A stretch of DNA of 48,889 bases from assembly GCA_964411985.1 (NCBI GenBank), contig CAYPNF010000057.1, positions 1-48,889 on the forward strand, in the 5' to 3' direction. Source of the stretch: CAYPNF01 sp964411985 (GTDB lineage: Bacteria > Verrucomicrobiota > Verrucomicrobiia > Limisphaerales > J093). The notes under the pieces are model-generated. The model was given only the letters and a program-made list of their open reading frames with translations. It was not told the origin of the DNA and searched no databases. Shown here in pieces: positions 25,165 to 33,101 of the stretch. The position numbers were made by a program, and so were the translations under genes. Position 1 is the first letter of the stretch, and each line of letters begins with the position of its first letter.

Positions 25165-26139
25165 ATGAAAAGTCTCACTCGACATTCTCCCATGGCTTCG
25201 CTGAACCGGATTTTCCACGCTATCGTCCATCCTAGCCTGGTGTTGGCCTTGGCCCTCGGCGCACCCATCCTCGGAAGCGCAGCGGGCATCGGCAGGACGT
25301 TCGCGACTCCCGAGGAGGCGGTGGCGGCGCTTCTGACAGCGACCATTGCGAAAGACACCGATGCCATCCGGGCGATTTTCGGCCCCGTGGGCGAGCAAAT
25401 CGAGAATCCCGATCGCGTTCAGGCTGCCAACGAATTGGAGGTGTTCAATGCTGCGGTCAGCCAACAGCAGCGGCTCGTGCATAGGTCAGCGACCCAATGC
25501 GTGCTCGAAATCGGCACCAGTTCCTGGCCGTTCCCGGTCCCCATCGTCCAGCGAAATGGCCAGTGGTTCTTCGATACCGAGGCTGGCAAGGACGAGATCC
25601 TGAACCGCCATATCGGCCAGAACGAACTAGCCACACTTCAGGCGGTCCGGGCCTACGTCGATGCCCAGCGCGAATACGCCGCGAAGGATCGAGACGGCGA
25701 TGAAGTGCTGGAGTACGCGCAGAAGTTCAGTAGCGCTGCTGGCACGCAAGATGGGCTTTACTGGCCGCCCGGTCCCGATGGTGAGATTAGCCCACTCGGC
25801 CCGTTCGCCGCTCAGGCGTACGACCAGGGTTATCGTTTGAAAGCCCGGGAGGAGGCCCCTGAGCCGCAGCCGTTTCAAGGTTATTTCTTCAAGATCCTCA
25901 CCGGCCAAGGCAAGTCCGCTCCCGGTGGCAAATACGACTACCGCATCAACGGCAACATGATCGGTGGCTTCGCCCTGGTGGCCTGGCCCGCAAAATACCG
26001 CCAAACCGGCGTCATGACTTTCATCGTGAATCAGCAAGGGCGCGTCCTTCAAAAAGACCTAGGACCGGCGACCTCCAGTGCCGCTCGTAAAATGAGCCTT
26101 TATGACCCGGATCCTTCCTGGCACGTCTCGAGAGAATAG
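25165..26139 (+). CDS. Exported DUF2950 protein
   Basis: A 324-residue exported protein; the start at 25165 or the internal ATG at 25192 (MASLNRIFHAIVHPSLVLAL) both lead into a signal sequence. The DUF2950 family is recognised from 'FATPEEAVAALLTATIAKDT', 'RNGQWFFDTEAGKDEILNRH', 'IGQNELATLQAVRAYVDAQR', 'GTQDGLYWPP' and 'PFQGYFFKILTGQG'. The role is unknown. In many genomes the family sits next to DUF3300, as here (38 bp gap), so the two probably act together in the envelope. The tail 'MSLYDPDPSWHVSRE' is the usual family end. I see no catalytic residues to name. Confidence 0.94.
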   Translation: MKSLTRHSPMASLNRIFHAIVHPSLVLALALGAPILGSAAGIGRTFATPEEAVAALLTATIAKDTDAIRAIFGPVGEQIENPDRVQAANELEVFNAAVSQQQRLVHRSATQCVLEIGTSSWPFPVPIVQRNGQWFFDTEAGKDEILNRHIGQNELATLQAVRAYVDAQREYAAKDRDGDEVLEYAQKFSSAAGTQDGLYWPPGPDGEISPLGPFAAQAYDQGYRLKAREEAPEPQPFQGYFFKILTGQGKSAPGGKYDYRINGNMIGGFALVAWPAKYRQTGVMTFIVNQQGRVLQKDLGPATSSAARKMSLYDPDPSWHVSRE

Positions 26140-26362
26140 CCGACTGGGGCCGAGGAATCGCGGCCGGAGCCGCCAGGAATTCGAGTGCGAATTGATCAAT
26201 ACTGAGTTGGGGATCGGTTCGAGGCAGCAAGCTGGGTGGTTCGGAGATGTTGCCCGTCTTGAGCACCTGCTTGGGACCACGACACCCGTGAGGCATCCTT
26301 GCGTCAGGCGGTTATCAGCTATCCAGCGACTGCTCGCCAATGGCTGCACTTTCAAATTCGTC

Positions 26363-28639
26363 ATGGGCTTGTTCTTGCTGGGTTCGTCCATGGCCACAGG
26401 GCAAACCTCTCTTTCATCCTCAGAGCTGTCGCCCCCGACGGGATCGGGGCTTTCCCGGAACCCCGCCCTGGCGACTGACTGGGCAAATCGACTGCTCGCC
26501 CACGACCAGAAGGTCCGGGCATCCACCGAAGCCGCCCTGGTCCAAGGGGCCGGGCGTTCGCTGCCGCTGCTGAGACGGTTCCTCAACAGCGGCAATGAAG
26601 ACCTCGAGCTAGGCGCTCTTGAGATCATCCGCCGGATTGGTCCACCGGCCATTCCGATGTTAGTGGACCTGCTTCGCAAGGAAAAGGCCATCGTCCGGCG
26701 CAGTGCGGTAGATGCCTTGATTGATCTGGCACCCGATACGGAAGGGATTCAGCCAGCGTTGCGGCAGGCATTGAGAGACAAGGATTCTTGGGTTGCGCGT
26801 GATGCCGCGCGTGCGCTGGGCGCCTTGGGCCAGCGGGCCGGTCCTTCAGTATCTGCTTTGATCAAGGCTCTCCTGCACGAAGAACCCCACGTCCGCATTT
26901 ACGCGGCGGAGGCTCTAGCCTCTATCGGACCGGAGGCCGCCAAGGCGACCAAGGACTTGGCCAGAGCCGTAGGCGACCCGATTCCTGGCGTCCGTTGGGC
27001 GGCGTGTGAAGCCCTGGCGAGCATCGGCCCGGCCGCGCATCTGGCGGTTCCGCAGTTAGTCAAAGCTCTAAGGGACGATTTTCTCTATGTGCGCATCTGC
27101 GCGGCCGGTGCCTTGGGAAGTATCGGGCCAAAGACACGGATGGCCCAGGAGGCACTGAGAGACGCTGCAGCCGATCCAACCCTGCGTAACGAAGCGGAGT
27201 GGGCATTGAATCGAATTGCTGGCATCGAGCCTGCCTCGCAGAGCGTCTTACCCCTTGGACCCGCGGTTTCCGCCTCGCTCCAGTTCCATGCGGTGGCGAC
27301 GCAAACGGGAGATCCTCCTCTTGACTGGGATCCAATCACGGGGCGGAACATCGTCTGGAGCGTCGAGTTGGGGAACGAGACTTATGGCCGCCCGGTGGTT
27401 GCCGACGGTGCGGTCTACGTGGGTACGGACAACGCCCGGCATTTGAATCCCGGCTGTCTTGAAGAATGCGGCGTGCTTATGGCCTTGCGGGCAGCGGACG
27501 GCTCGTTCCTCTGGCAGGACGTGGCACCGCGGGTGCAACGCGGACTGAGGGAGTTCCTGCTGCCCTCGACGACTAGTGCGCCGTTTGTGGCCGGGAACCG
27601 GTTGTACTATGTGACCAGCGAGTGCCAACTCCGCTGCCTTGATACCGAGGGGTTCCGCGACGGCGAGAACGATGGCCCGTATCGGGAAGAGGTCTTCCAA
27701 AACAACCCGGCGGCCGATCTCGTCTGGGAACTGGACCTGTGTGCGCGCCTGGGTGTCTTTCCGCACGAAGCCTCCAACAGCGAAGTGCTACCCGTGGGTG
27801 ATCTACTGCTGGTGGCCACCTCCAACGGACAGAACGAGGGCCATACACGCGTCCCCTCGCCGCGTGCCCCAAGTTTGATCGCGGTGGACAAGCACTCGGG
27901 TGAAGTGGTCTGGCGGGCCATCGGCCCTGGCGGGCAGGTGCTGCACGGCCAGTGGTCCAGCCCGGTGGCGGCCAGCGTGAGTGGGCGTATGCAGGTGCTC
28001 TTCGGAGGAGGCGATGGCTGGCTGCGCGCCTACGACGCGGAGTCGGGTCGCGAGCTCTGGCGCTTTGACGGCAACCCGAAAGATGCCCGCTGGCTTCCAC
28101 GCCCTGGCGTCCTTTCGCGCAGTGGTATCATCGCTTCACCGGTTCTTGCCGACGGTCGCGTCTTCCTGGCCATGGGGCAGGATCCTTGGCACGGCAACGG
28201 GCCTTCTCTGGTTCATGCGATCAGTCCCAACGGCCACGGAGACGTCACCGGGAGCCGACTCCTTTGGACTTCTCGCGAGGTCGGCCGCGTGGTGGGAACG
28301 CCCATCGTGAAGGAAGGTCTGCTGTATGTGGCGGATCTGGGCGGCACGGTTCATTGTCTGGACGCCGCCACCGGCGATCACGTCTGGAAGCACGAGACGC
28401 ACGGGGCCATCTGGGGATGCCTCTTGCTGGCCAACGACCGGCTGTACGTTGGCAACGTGGAGGGCGGCATGACCGTGCTTCGTGCCGGGCGGCGAAAAGA
28501 ACTTCTGGCCCAGATCGAGATGGATGCGCCGCTCTATTCCCGTCCGGCGCTGGTCGGCGATGCGCTGTATCTGGCCACAGCCCAGCGGTTGTACCTCATC
28601 GCCGCAAAGGGTTTCAATCCGGCGGCGCAGGGCAGGTAA
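26363..28639 (+). CDS. Exported HEAT-repeat plus PQQ-type beta-propeller protein
   Basis: A protein of about 758 residues. The ATG at 26363 gives a short signal-like start (MGLFLLGSSMATGQT); the frame is open from 26102, but the added part is not protein-like. Residues about 30-290 are five to six HEAT/PBS-type repeats (GALEIIRRIGPPAIPMLVDL, AARALGALGQRAGPSVSALI, AAEALASIGPEAAKATKDLA, ACEALASIGPAAHLAVPQLV). After a linker, residues about 310-750 are PQQ-like propeller blades (IVWSVELGNETYGRPVVADG, GWLRAYDAESGRELWRFDGN, GTVHCLDAATGDHVWKHETH). HEAT repeats bind proteins, while PQQ-like blades are often only scaffolds. I see no cofactor-dependent dehydrogenase active site. It follows DUF2950 on the same strand with a 223-bp gap. 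Confidence 0.88.
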   Translation: MGLFLLGSSMATGQTSLSSSELSPPTGSGLSRNPALATDWANRLLAHDQKVRASTEAALVQGAGRSLPLLRRFLNSGNEDLELGALEIIRRIGPPAIPMLVDLLRKEKAIVRRSAVDALIDLAPDTEGIQPALRQALRDKDSWVARDAARALGALGQRAGPSVSALIKALLHEEPHVRIYAAEALASIGPEAAKATKDLARAVGDPIPGVRWAACEALASIGPAAHLAVPQLVKALRDDFLYVRICAAGALGSIGPKTRMAQEALRDAAADPTLRNEAEWALNRIAGIEPASQSVLPLGPAVSASLQFHAVATQTGDPPLDWDPITGRNIVWSVELGNETYGRPVVADGAVYVGTDNARHLNPGCLEECGVLMALRAADGSFLWQDVAPRVQRGLREFLLPSTTSAPFVAGNRLYYVTSECQLRCLDTEGFRDGENDGPYREEVFQNNPAADLVWELDLCARLGVFPHEASNSEVLPVGDLLLVATSNGQNEGHTRVPSPRAPSLIAVDKHSGEVVWRAIGPGGQVLHGQWSSPVAASVSGRMQVLFGGGDGWLRAYDAESGRELWRFDGNPKDARWLPRPGVLSRSGIIASPVLADGRVFLAMGQDPWHGNGPSLVHAISPNGHGDVTGSRLLWTSREVGRVVGTPIVKEGLLYVADLGGTVHCLDAATGDHVWKHETHGAIWGCLLLANDRLYVGNVEGGMTVLRAGRRKELLAQIEMDAPLYSRPALVGDALYLATAQRLYLIAAKGFNPAAQGR

Positions 28640-28891
28640 GCCATGACCCGTTCTGCACTCCCGCGGGTCCTAACTGGAAGTGGTTCCGTGGCAATGCCCA
28701 CGGTGTTGAAATGAAAGCTGCCTAACCATGTTCGAAGTTGATCCGAGATTCCAAACGAGGCCCATACGGGAGCTGATCCGGGACGAAGATCCTGTCGTCC
28801 TGCTATAGAACTCCCGAGGATTTGTAATGGACCCGCGCTGGGCTCGTGTTAGAAGGAAAGGGAACAGAAGCACTCACACGAAAGACAATCG

Positions 28892-29251
28892 ATGGAAAAT
28901 CTGCAAGGCCCCGAAACCCTGGCGACTCCTACCGGAAACGAGAAGATCTGGAGTATGCTGAGCCACCTCTCGGCCCTATTCGGGCTCGGTATCGTCCTGC
29001 CCCTAGTGGTCTATCTGGCGATGAGGAAAGAGTCGGAATATGTAACCGCCAACGCCCGGGAGGCGTTGAACTTTCACATTTCCGTATACATCTACTGTTT
29101 TTGCTGTGTGCCTCTCACATTCGTTCTCATCGGGGTTCCTCTGCTGATCTTGATTGGCATTGGGGCCGTGGTCCTGGCGATCGTGGCAGCGGTTAAGGCT
29201 TCGGATGGACTCTGCTATCGCTATCCCTTGACACTGCGACTCGTCAAGTAG
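28892..29251 (+). CDS. DUF4870 membrane protein
   Basis: A 119-residue membrane protein of the DUF4870 (Tic20-like) family. The family core is 'WSMLSHLSALFGLGIVLPLV', 'SEYVTANAREALNFHISVYI' and a hydrophobic block at about 75-100 (FVLIGVPLLILIGIGAVVLA) with the usual C-terminal 'A..G..YRYPL'. It has three to four hydrophobic segments. The function of the family is not established. It is followed by a strong hairpin that ends this transcription unit, and the next gene points the other way. The 252-bp gap before it shows nothing beyond a short hairpin at 28686-28703. Confidence 0.93.
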   Translation: MENLQGPETLATPTGNEKIWSMLSHLSALFGLGIVLPLVVYLAMRKESEYVTANAREALNFHISVYIYCFCCVPLTFVLIGVPLLILIGIGAVVLAIVAAVKASDGLCYRYPLTLRLVK

Positions 29252-29272
29252 TCCGAAAAAGGGTGAAGAAGA

Positions 29273-29304
29273 AGGGCGCCGATGCTGAACGGCATTGGCG
29301 CCCT
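29273..29304. terminator. Bidirectional hairpin terminator between convergent genes
   Basis: A 13-bp stem (29273-29285 against 29292-29304, including one G-T wobble) closes a 6-base loop. The outer arm is GC-rich (AGGGCGCC / GGCGCCCT). It lies between the stops of the convergent DUF4870 (29251) and rhodanese (29323) genes, where a shared terminator is expected. No long T-run follows on either strand, so it may act with weak or factor-assisted termination. Confidence 0.7.
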
Positions 29305-29322
29305 GAGTTGTATCCTCAGTCG

Positions 29323-29709
29323 CTAGCTTTTGCTGGCTGTTTTTTCTCCACCCGCTTTCCAGCCGGAAATTCCAGCGGAGAGGTGCTTGACGTTCTTGTA
29401 ACCGAGATCCTTTGCCGCTTTCGCCGCCTTGGCATAGGCCCCGCAGGAAGGCCCACCGCAATAGGCTACGATCAGCGCATCTTTGTCTTTAGGCAGCGCG
29501 GCTGCCAACTTTTCTTTGCTTGCTTCGTAGTCAATGGCACCAGGGATGTGACCCGCTTTGTAGGACTCGGTACCGTTGACGTCCAGTAGGGTGACCGACT
29601 TCGCCTGCATGGCGGCCTTGAGTTGGTCGATGGTAATTTCAGGAAACTGGCCAGCCCACACTGCCGCGGTCAGCAGGAGTGTTGTGGCCAAGAGGATGAT
29701 CTTTTTCAT
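29323..29709 (-). CDS. Periplasmic single-domain rhodanese
   Basis: A 128-residue exported protein starting at 29709; the frame is open upstream to 29742, but MKKIILLATTLLLTAAVWAG is a textbook signal peptide. One rhodanese domain follows, with 'VTLLDVNGTESYKAGHIPGA' and the active-site loop at about 84-89 (YCGGPSCGAY), where C84 is the predicted sulfur-carrying cysteine and C89 a second Cys. The C-terminal 'HLSAGISGWKAGG' is the usual family end. It would move sulfane sulfur or act in thiol chemistry in the periplasm. The substrate is unknown. Confidence 0.93.
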   Translation of the reverse strand: MKKIILLATTLLLTAAVWAGQFPEITIDQLKAAMQAKSVTLLDVNGTESYKAGHIPGAIDYEASKEKLAAALPKDKDALIVAYCGGPSCGAYAKAAKAAKDLGYKNVKHLSAGISGWKAGGEKTASKS

Positions 29710-30013
29710 AGTTGTAGTTTGTTCTCGTTCCGCCAACCCCAATCAATTGTCAGAGTCGGCTTCTTCGTGCCGACTGCTGGGAGAGCATCTATCCTCACCC
29801 CACAGTACGACCCTACCAATAAGTACAGCGTATGAGAAGAAGTAGACAATGTCAAATATCAACCGACGGTTTCTCCTTGGCGCAGCGGTCGGTTGGCACG
29901 CTGGTAAGCTGGGAGGTGGTCTTTGGGCCAGCAGGCTCGACTGCCTTGACGGGGTTGCTGAAAATGGCTGACGGACTGCCATTTAGGTGGTTCAATGGAC
30001 TCAAGTATTTTCT
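29710..30013. other. Divergent intergenic region with one hairpin
   Basis: About 300 bp between the rhodanese (leftward) and the TolB-like gene (rightward), so it should hold both promoters. I see no convincing -35/-10 pair. A perfect 7-bp inverted repeat with an 8-base loop is at 29754-29775 (AGTCGGC ... GCCGACT), about 45 bp upstream of the rhodanese start; it could be an operator or a hairpin in its 5' leader. No coding frame here is convincing. Confidence 0.5.
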
Positions 30014-31063
30014 ATGACTACCCGTCTTGGTCTTTGGCCCGTCTGGCTGGCGTTAGGCAGCACCCTCAGCGTCGTGGCTGCTGAGCCTATCTCAGGCGAA
30101 AATCCCGCGGACCGTTTGCCAGGTCACATCACCCGCGTTTCCTGGTTTGGAGAGCGAGCTGACTGGTCCTCCGACGGAAAGCGAATCCTCTTCCTCTCGA
30201 AGACTTTCGGGGATGCCATGGAGGTGGATCTGGAGACGCGAATCATCCGCAATCTTACCGCACACTATCAGCACCACGGCTACACCCGGGCGCTGTACCT
30301 CGTCAACGGCGACATCCTCCTCTCGGGTCCCAATGAGATCGATCTCAAGAAGCCTGGAGAGGCCCGCGTTCAGTGTTGGCTATCGGTTCTGAACCGGATT
30401 GGTGGTAAACCCCCTGTCCCGCTTGGAACGAAATGCAGCGAAGGGCCAGCCGTTTCCCGGAAACGCCTGCACCTCGCATGGACGCACGTCGCCGCGCAGT
30501 ATCCAGAGGTTATGCCTGCCGGCAGTTCCCGCATGCACGAGGCCGATATTGTGTATGAGTCGGGGAAGCCAAAACTGGCGAGCCAGCACCTTGTCCTGGA
30601 CAGTCGTGATCTACCGTTCACCTGCACCTTGGAGACTCAAAACTACCGACCTCCAGAGGAGGAAGAACTCACATTCAGTGCGTATGGATACCAAGGTACG
30701 GAGGTCTGCGGCATCAACCTGATCACGAGGAAAGTGACCAATTACTCCAATGCGCCTGGCCAATACGACGAACCAGAGGGTATCTATCCTGATGGTCAAT
30801 ACACGCTGGTGGAATGCGACCGGCAGAACTTGAAAGGCGCCGGTCACGTGGACCTCTGGAAGCTCAAGCTCGACGGGAGTGGGACTAGCCAGCGCCTGAC
30901 CTTCTTCAGCGACGTCCCAGGATACAAGGCCTCCAACCCCGTGGTTAGCGACGATGGCCGGTTTATCGCCTTTCAGCTTGCCAAGTCGTCGGATGCCGCC
31001 GGTGTCGGCTATGGCATTTTCCTCTACGACGTCGACTCTCTAAAAAGGTTGTCCTCGCCCTGA
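30014..31063 (+). CDS. Exported TolB/PD40-like beta-propeller protein
   Basis: A 349-residue exported protein. The ATG at 30014 begins a signal peptide (MTTRLGLWPVWLALGSTLSV, cleavage near VVAAEP). The mature part holds PD40-type strands: 'RADWSSDGKRILFLSKTFGD', 'YPDGQYTLVECDRQN', 'WKLKLDGSGTSQRLTFFSDV', 'SNPVVSDDGRFIAFQLAKSS', as in TolB and oligogalacturonate-lyase-like propellers. No catalytic residues were identified. A periplasmic binding or scaffold role is inferred. The next gene follows after 24 bp in the same direction. Confidence 0.85.
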   Translation: MTTRLGLWPVWLALGSTLSVVAAEPISGENPADRLPGHITRVSWFGERADWSSDGKRILFLSKTFGDAMEVDLETRIIRNLTAHYQHHGYTRALYLVNGDILLSGPNEIDLKKPGEARVQCWLSVLNRIGGKPPVPLGTKCSEGPAVSRKRLHLAWTHVAAQYPEVMPAGSSRMHEADIVYESGKPKLASQHLVLDSRDLPFTCTLETQNYRPPEEEELTFSAYGYQGTEVCGINLITRKVTNYSNAPGQYDEPEGIYPDGQYTLVECDRQNLKGAGHVDLWKLKLDGSGTSQRLTFFSDVPGYKASNPVVSDDGRFIAFQLAKSSDAAGVGYGIFLYDVDSLKRLSSP

Positions 31064-31087
31064 GTCCGTGAATAGCATTGTCGGGAT

Positions 31088-31705
31088 ATGAGAGTCTCGA
31101 TCATTCTGGCGCATCCTGCGGAGACCAGTTTCAATCATGCGATTGCCCGGCGAGTTCAGAGCCTAGCCTTGGACGGCGGTCATCTGGTGGCCTTTCATGA
31201 TCTCTACCGGGAAGGTTTCGATCCGGTCATGCCGGCGGCTGAGATTGACAAGAATGCACCCCTACCTCCCTTCGTGGCACGGCATTGCGAAGAGATCTGT
31301 GAGGCCGAAGGGATTGTGGTTGTGCACCCAAACTGGTGGAGCCAACCTCCGGCGATCCTACGGGGTTGGGTGGACCGGGTGCTGCGCCCGGGAAGGGCAT
31401 ACAACTTCGTGCCTGATGGCAAGGGGGGAGGAAAGCCAGTGGGCCTCCTCAAAGCGAAATTTGCGCTGGTGCTCAACACGGCGAACACCCCTCAGGATAA
31501 AGAAGAAGCGCTCTTTGGCGATCCGCTGGAAGTCCTTTGGAGGAAGGTGGTGTTTGGGCTTTGCGGGGTGACCCAAGTGACACGCCGGAATTTCAGTCCG
31601 GTCATCGTGAGCAGCGAAGAACAGCGCAAGGCGTGGCTGGACCAAGTTGAGGGCTTGGCGAGGGGCTGTTTTTCGCTTGTTGCAGCGGACAAGGGGCTTC
31701 GGTAG
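31088..31705 (+). CDS. NAD(P)H:quinone reductase, flavodoxin-2 fold
   Basis: A 205-residue cytoplasmic flavoprotein. Recognisable family pieces are the FMN/FAD phosphate loop near the N-terminus (IILAHPAETSFNHAIARRVQ), 'VVVHPNWWSQPPAILRGWVDRVL' (the W-W-x-x-P-A-I-L-x-G-W-x-D signature, the strongest evidence), and 'FALVLNTANTP'. Length and order match the KefF/MdaB/NQO-like group, which carry out two-electron reduction of quinones with NAD(P)H. It lies 14 bp before the LeuC-like gene. The metabolic link between the two is unclear. Confidence 0.93.
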   Translation: MRVSIILAHPAETSFNHAIARRVQSLALDGGHLVAFHDLYREGFDPVMPAAEIDKNAPLPPFVARHCEEICEAEGIVVVHPNWWSQPPAILRGWVDRVLRPGRAYNFVPDGKGGGKPVGLLKAKFALVLNTANTPQDKEEALFGDPLEVLWRKVVFGLCGVTQVTRRNFSPVIVSSEEQRKAWLDQVEGLARGCFSLVAADKGLR

Positions 31706-31719
31706 ATTCTCAAGACGAT

Positions 31720-33090
31720 ATGACGCTAACCGAGAAAATTCTGGCGCGAGCGGCAGGCAAAGCGCGGGTGCAGGCCGGTGAGAATGTATGGGTGAAGGCT
31801 GACGTACTGATGACCCATGACGTTTGTGGCCCCGGCACGATTGGGGTGTTCAAGCGGGAGTTTGGAGCCACGGCGAAGGTCTGGGATTCTGAAAGGATCG
31901 TGATCATACCCGATCACTATATTTTCACCGCAGATTCCAAGTCCAACCGCAACGTGGATATCCTCCGGGAGTTTGTCAAAGAGCAGGGGATTCGGTACTT
32001 CTACGATGTGATCGATGATCCCAGTGGCAAGTGGGTCTTTGATCCTGCCAAAGGAATGCTCCAGCGCCAGTACGGGTCCCGGTATGCCGGAGTCTGCCAT
32101 ACTGCATTGTCTCAGAAGGGACATACGCGGCCTGGCGAAGTGCTTTTTGGCACCGACTCTCACACCTGTATGGCTGGAGCTTTCAACCAATTTGCGACGG
32201 GAATTGGCAACACGGACGCAGGGTTTGTGATGGGGACGGGCAAGCTGTTGCTCAAGGTCCCTGAGACCATGCATTTCCGGTTGGAGGGGCGCCTGCAGCC
32301 TGGAGTGATGGCCAAGGACGTGATTCTCCATGCGATTGGCGAAATCGGGTTTGATGGTGCGACCTATCGGGCGATGCAATTCGATGGCCCTGGGGCACTT
32401 ACGCTCTCTATGGATGATCGCATGACCATTGCCAACATGGCGATCGAAGCTGGGGGGAAGAACGGGATCTTCGAATATGACGCCAAGACCGAGGAGTTCG
32501 TACAATACCGGACTCGCCTGAACGGGACCAAGCTGAACTACGAACCCGTCGAGCGCGATTCCTCTGAGACCTTTGTCAGTGAGTTGGTGATCGACTTGGA
32601 CAAGTTGGAACCGACTGTGGCTTGCCACCCCGATCCGGGCCAGCGCAAGAAGGCCAAAGACATGGCGAACGTCAAACTCGACCGCGCCTACATCGGCTCA
32701 TGCACAGGCGGGAAGACGAGCGATTTCCTTGAATTTGCCCGAGTGGTTCGCGGGAAGAGGGTCGCGATCGACACATTTGGTGTTCCGGCGACGCCGGAGA
32801 TTGTCCATGACCTGCAGACAGCGCGTTGGGGAGATCAGACGATTTGGGAGATCCTCTTGGCAGCTGGGGTTCAGATGACGGAGAACGCCGGTTGCGCCGC
32901 GTGTTTGGGGGGACCTGTGGATACTTTTGGCCGTGCCAATACGCCCCTGAAATGCATCAGTGCAACCAACCGGAACTTCCCTGGACGCATGGGCCACAAG
33001 GAGGCGCAGGTGTTCCTGGCATCTCCTGCCACCGTGGCCGCTAGCGCGCTCACGGGTCATGTGACTGATCCCCGTGAGTACGTGAGCTAG
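31720..33090 (+). CDS. leuC: 3-isopropylmalate dehydratase / homoaconitase large subunit-like
   Basis: A 456-residue aconitase-family protein. The three [4Fe-4S] cysteines are present: C328 in 'GSCTGG' and C392/C395 in 'GCAACLGG'. The active-site 'GTDSHTCMAGAFNQFATGIG' is intact and 'MEAGGKNG'-type substrate-binding sequence is present as 'MAIEAGGKNGIFEYD'. It belongs to the short LeuC2 class and in standard annotation would isomerise 2- and 3-isopropylmalate in leucine synthesis. Two oddities: an insert of about 20 residues before 'GVCHTALSQKGHTRPGEV', and GSCTGG where GSCTN is usual. No small subunit (LeuD) lies next to it; the following gene is an O-antigen-ligase-like protein. The symbol is assigned by family only. 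Confidence 0.85.
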   Translation: MTLTEKILARAAGKARVQAGENVWVKADVLMTHDVCGPGTIGVFKREFGATAKVWDSERIVIIPDHYIFTADSKSNRNVDILREFVKEQGIRYFYDVIDDPSGKWVFDPAKGMLQRQYGSRYAGVCHTALSQKGHTRPGEVLFGTDSHTCMAGAFNQFATGIGNTDAGFVMGTGKLLLKVPETMHFRLEGRLQPGVMAKDVILHAIGEIGFDGATYRAMQFDGPGALTLSMDDRMTIANMAIEAGGKNGIFEYDAKTEEFVQYRTRLNGTKLNYEPVERDSSETFVSELVIDLDKLEPTVACHPDPGQRKKAKDMANVKLDRAYIGSCTGGKTSDFLEFARVVRGKRVAIDTFGVPATPEIVHDLQTARWGDQTIWEILLAAGVQMTENAGCAACLGGPVDTFGRANTPLKCISATNRNFPGRMGHKEAQVFLASPATVAASALTGHVTDPREYVS

Positions 33091-33101
33091 CTGGGGTCAA
33101 C

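Noticed and set aside
28686..28703. A 6-bp perfect stem with 6-base loop after the HEAT+PQQ gene
   Set aside because: No T-run follows, so it cannot be called a terminator with confidence.
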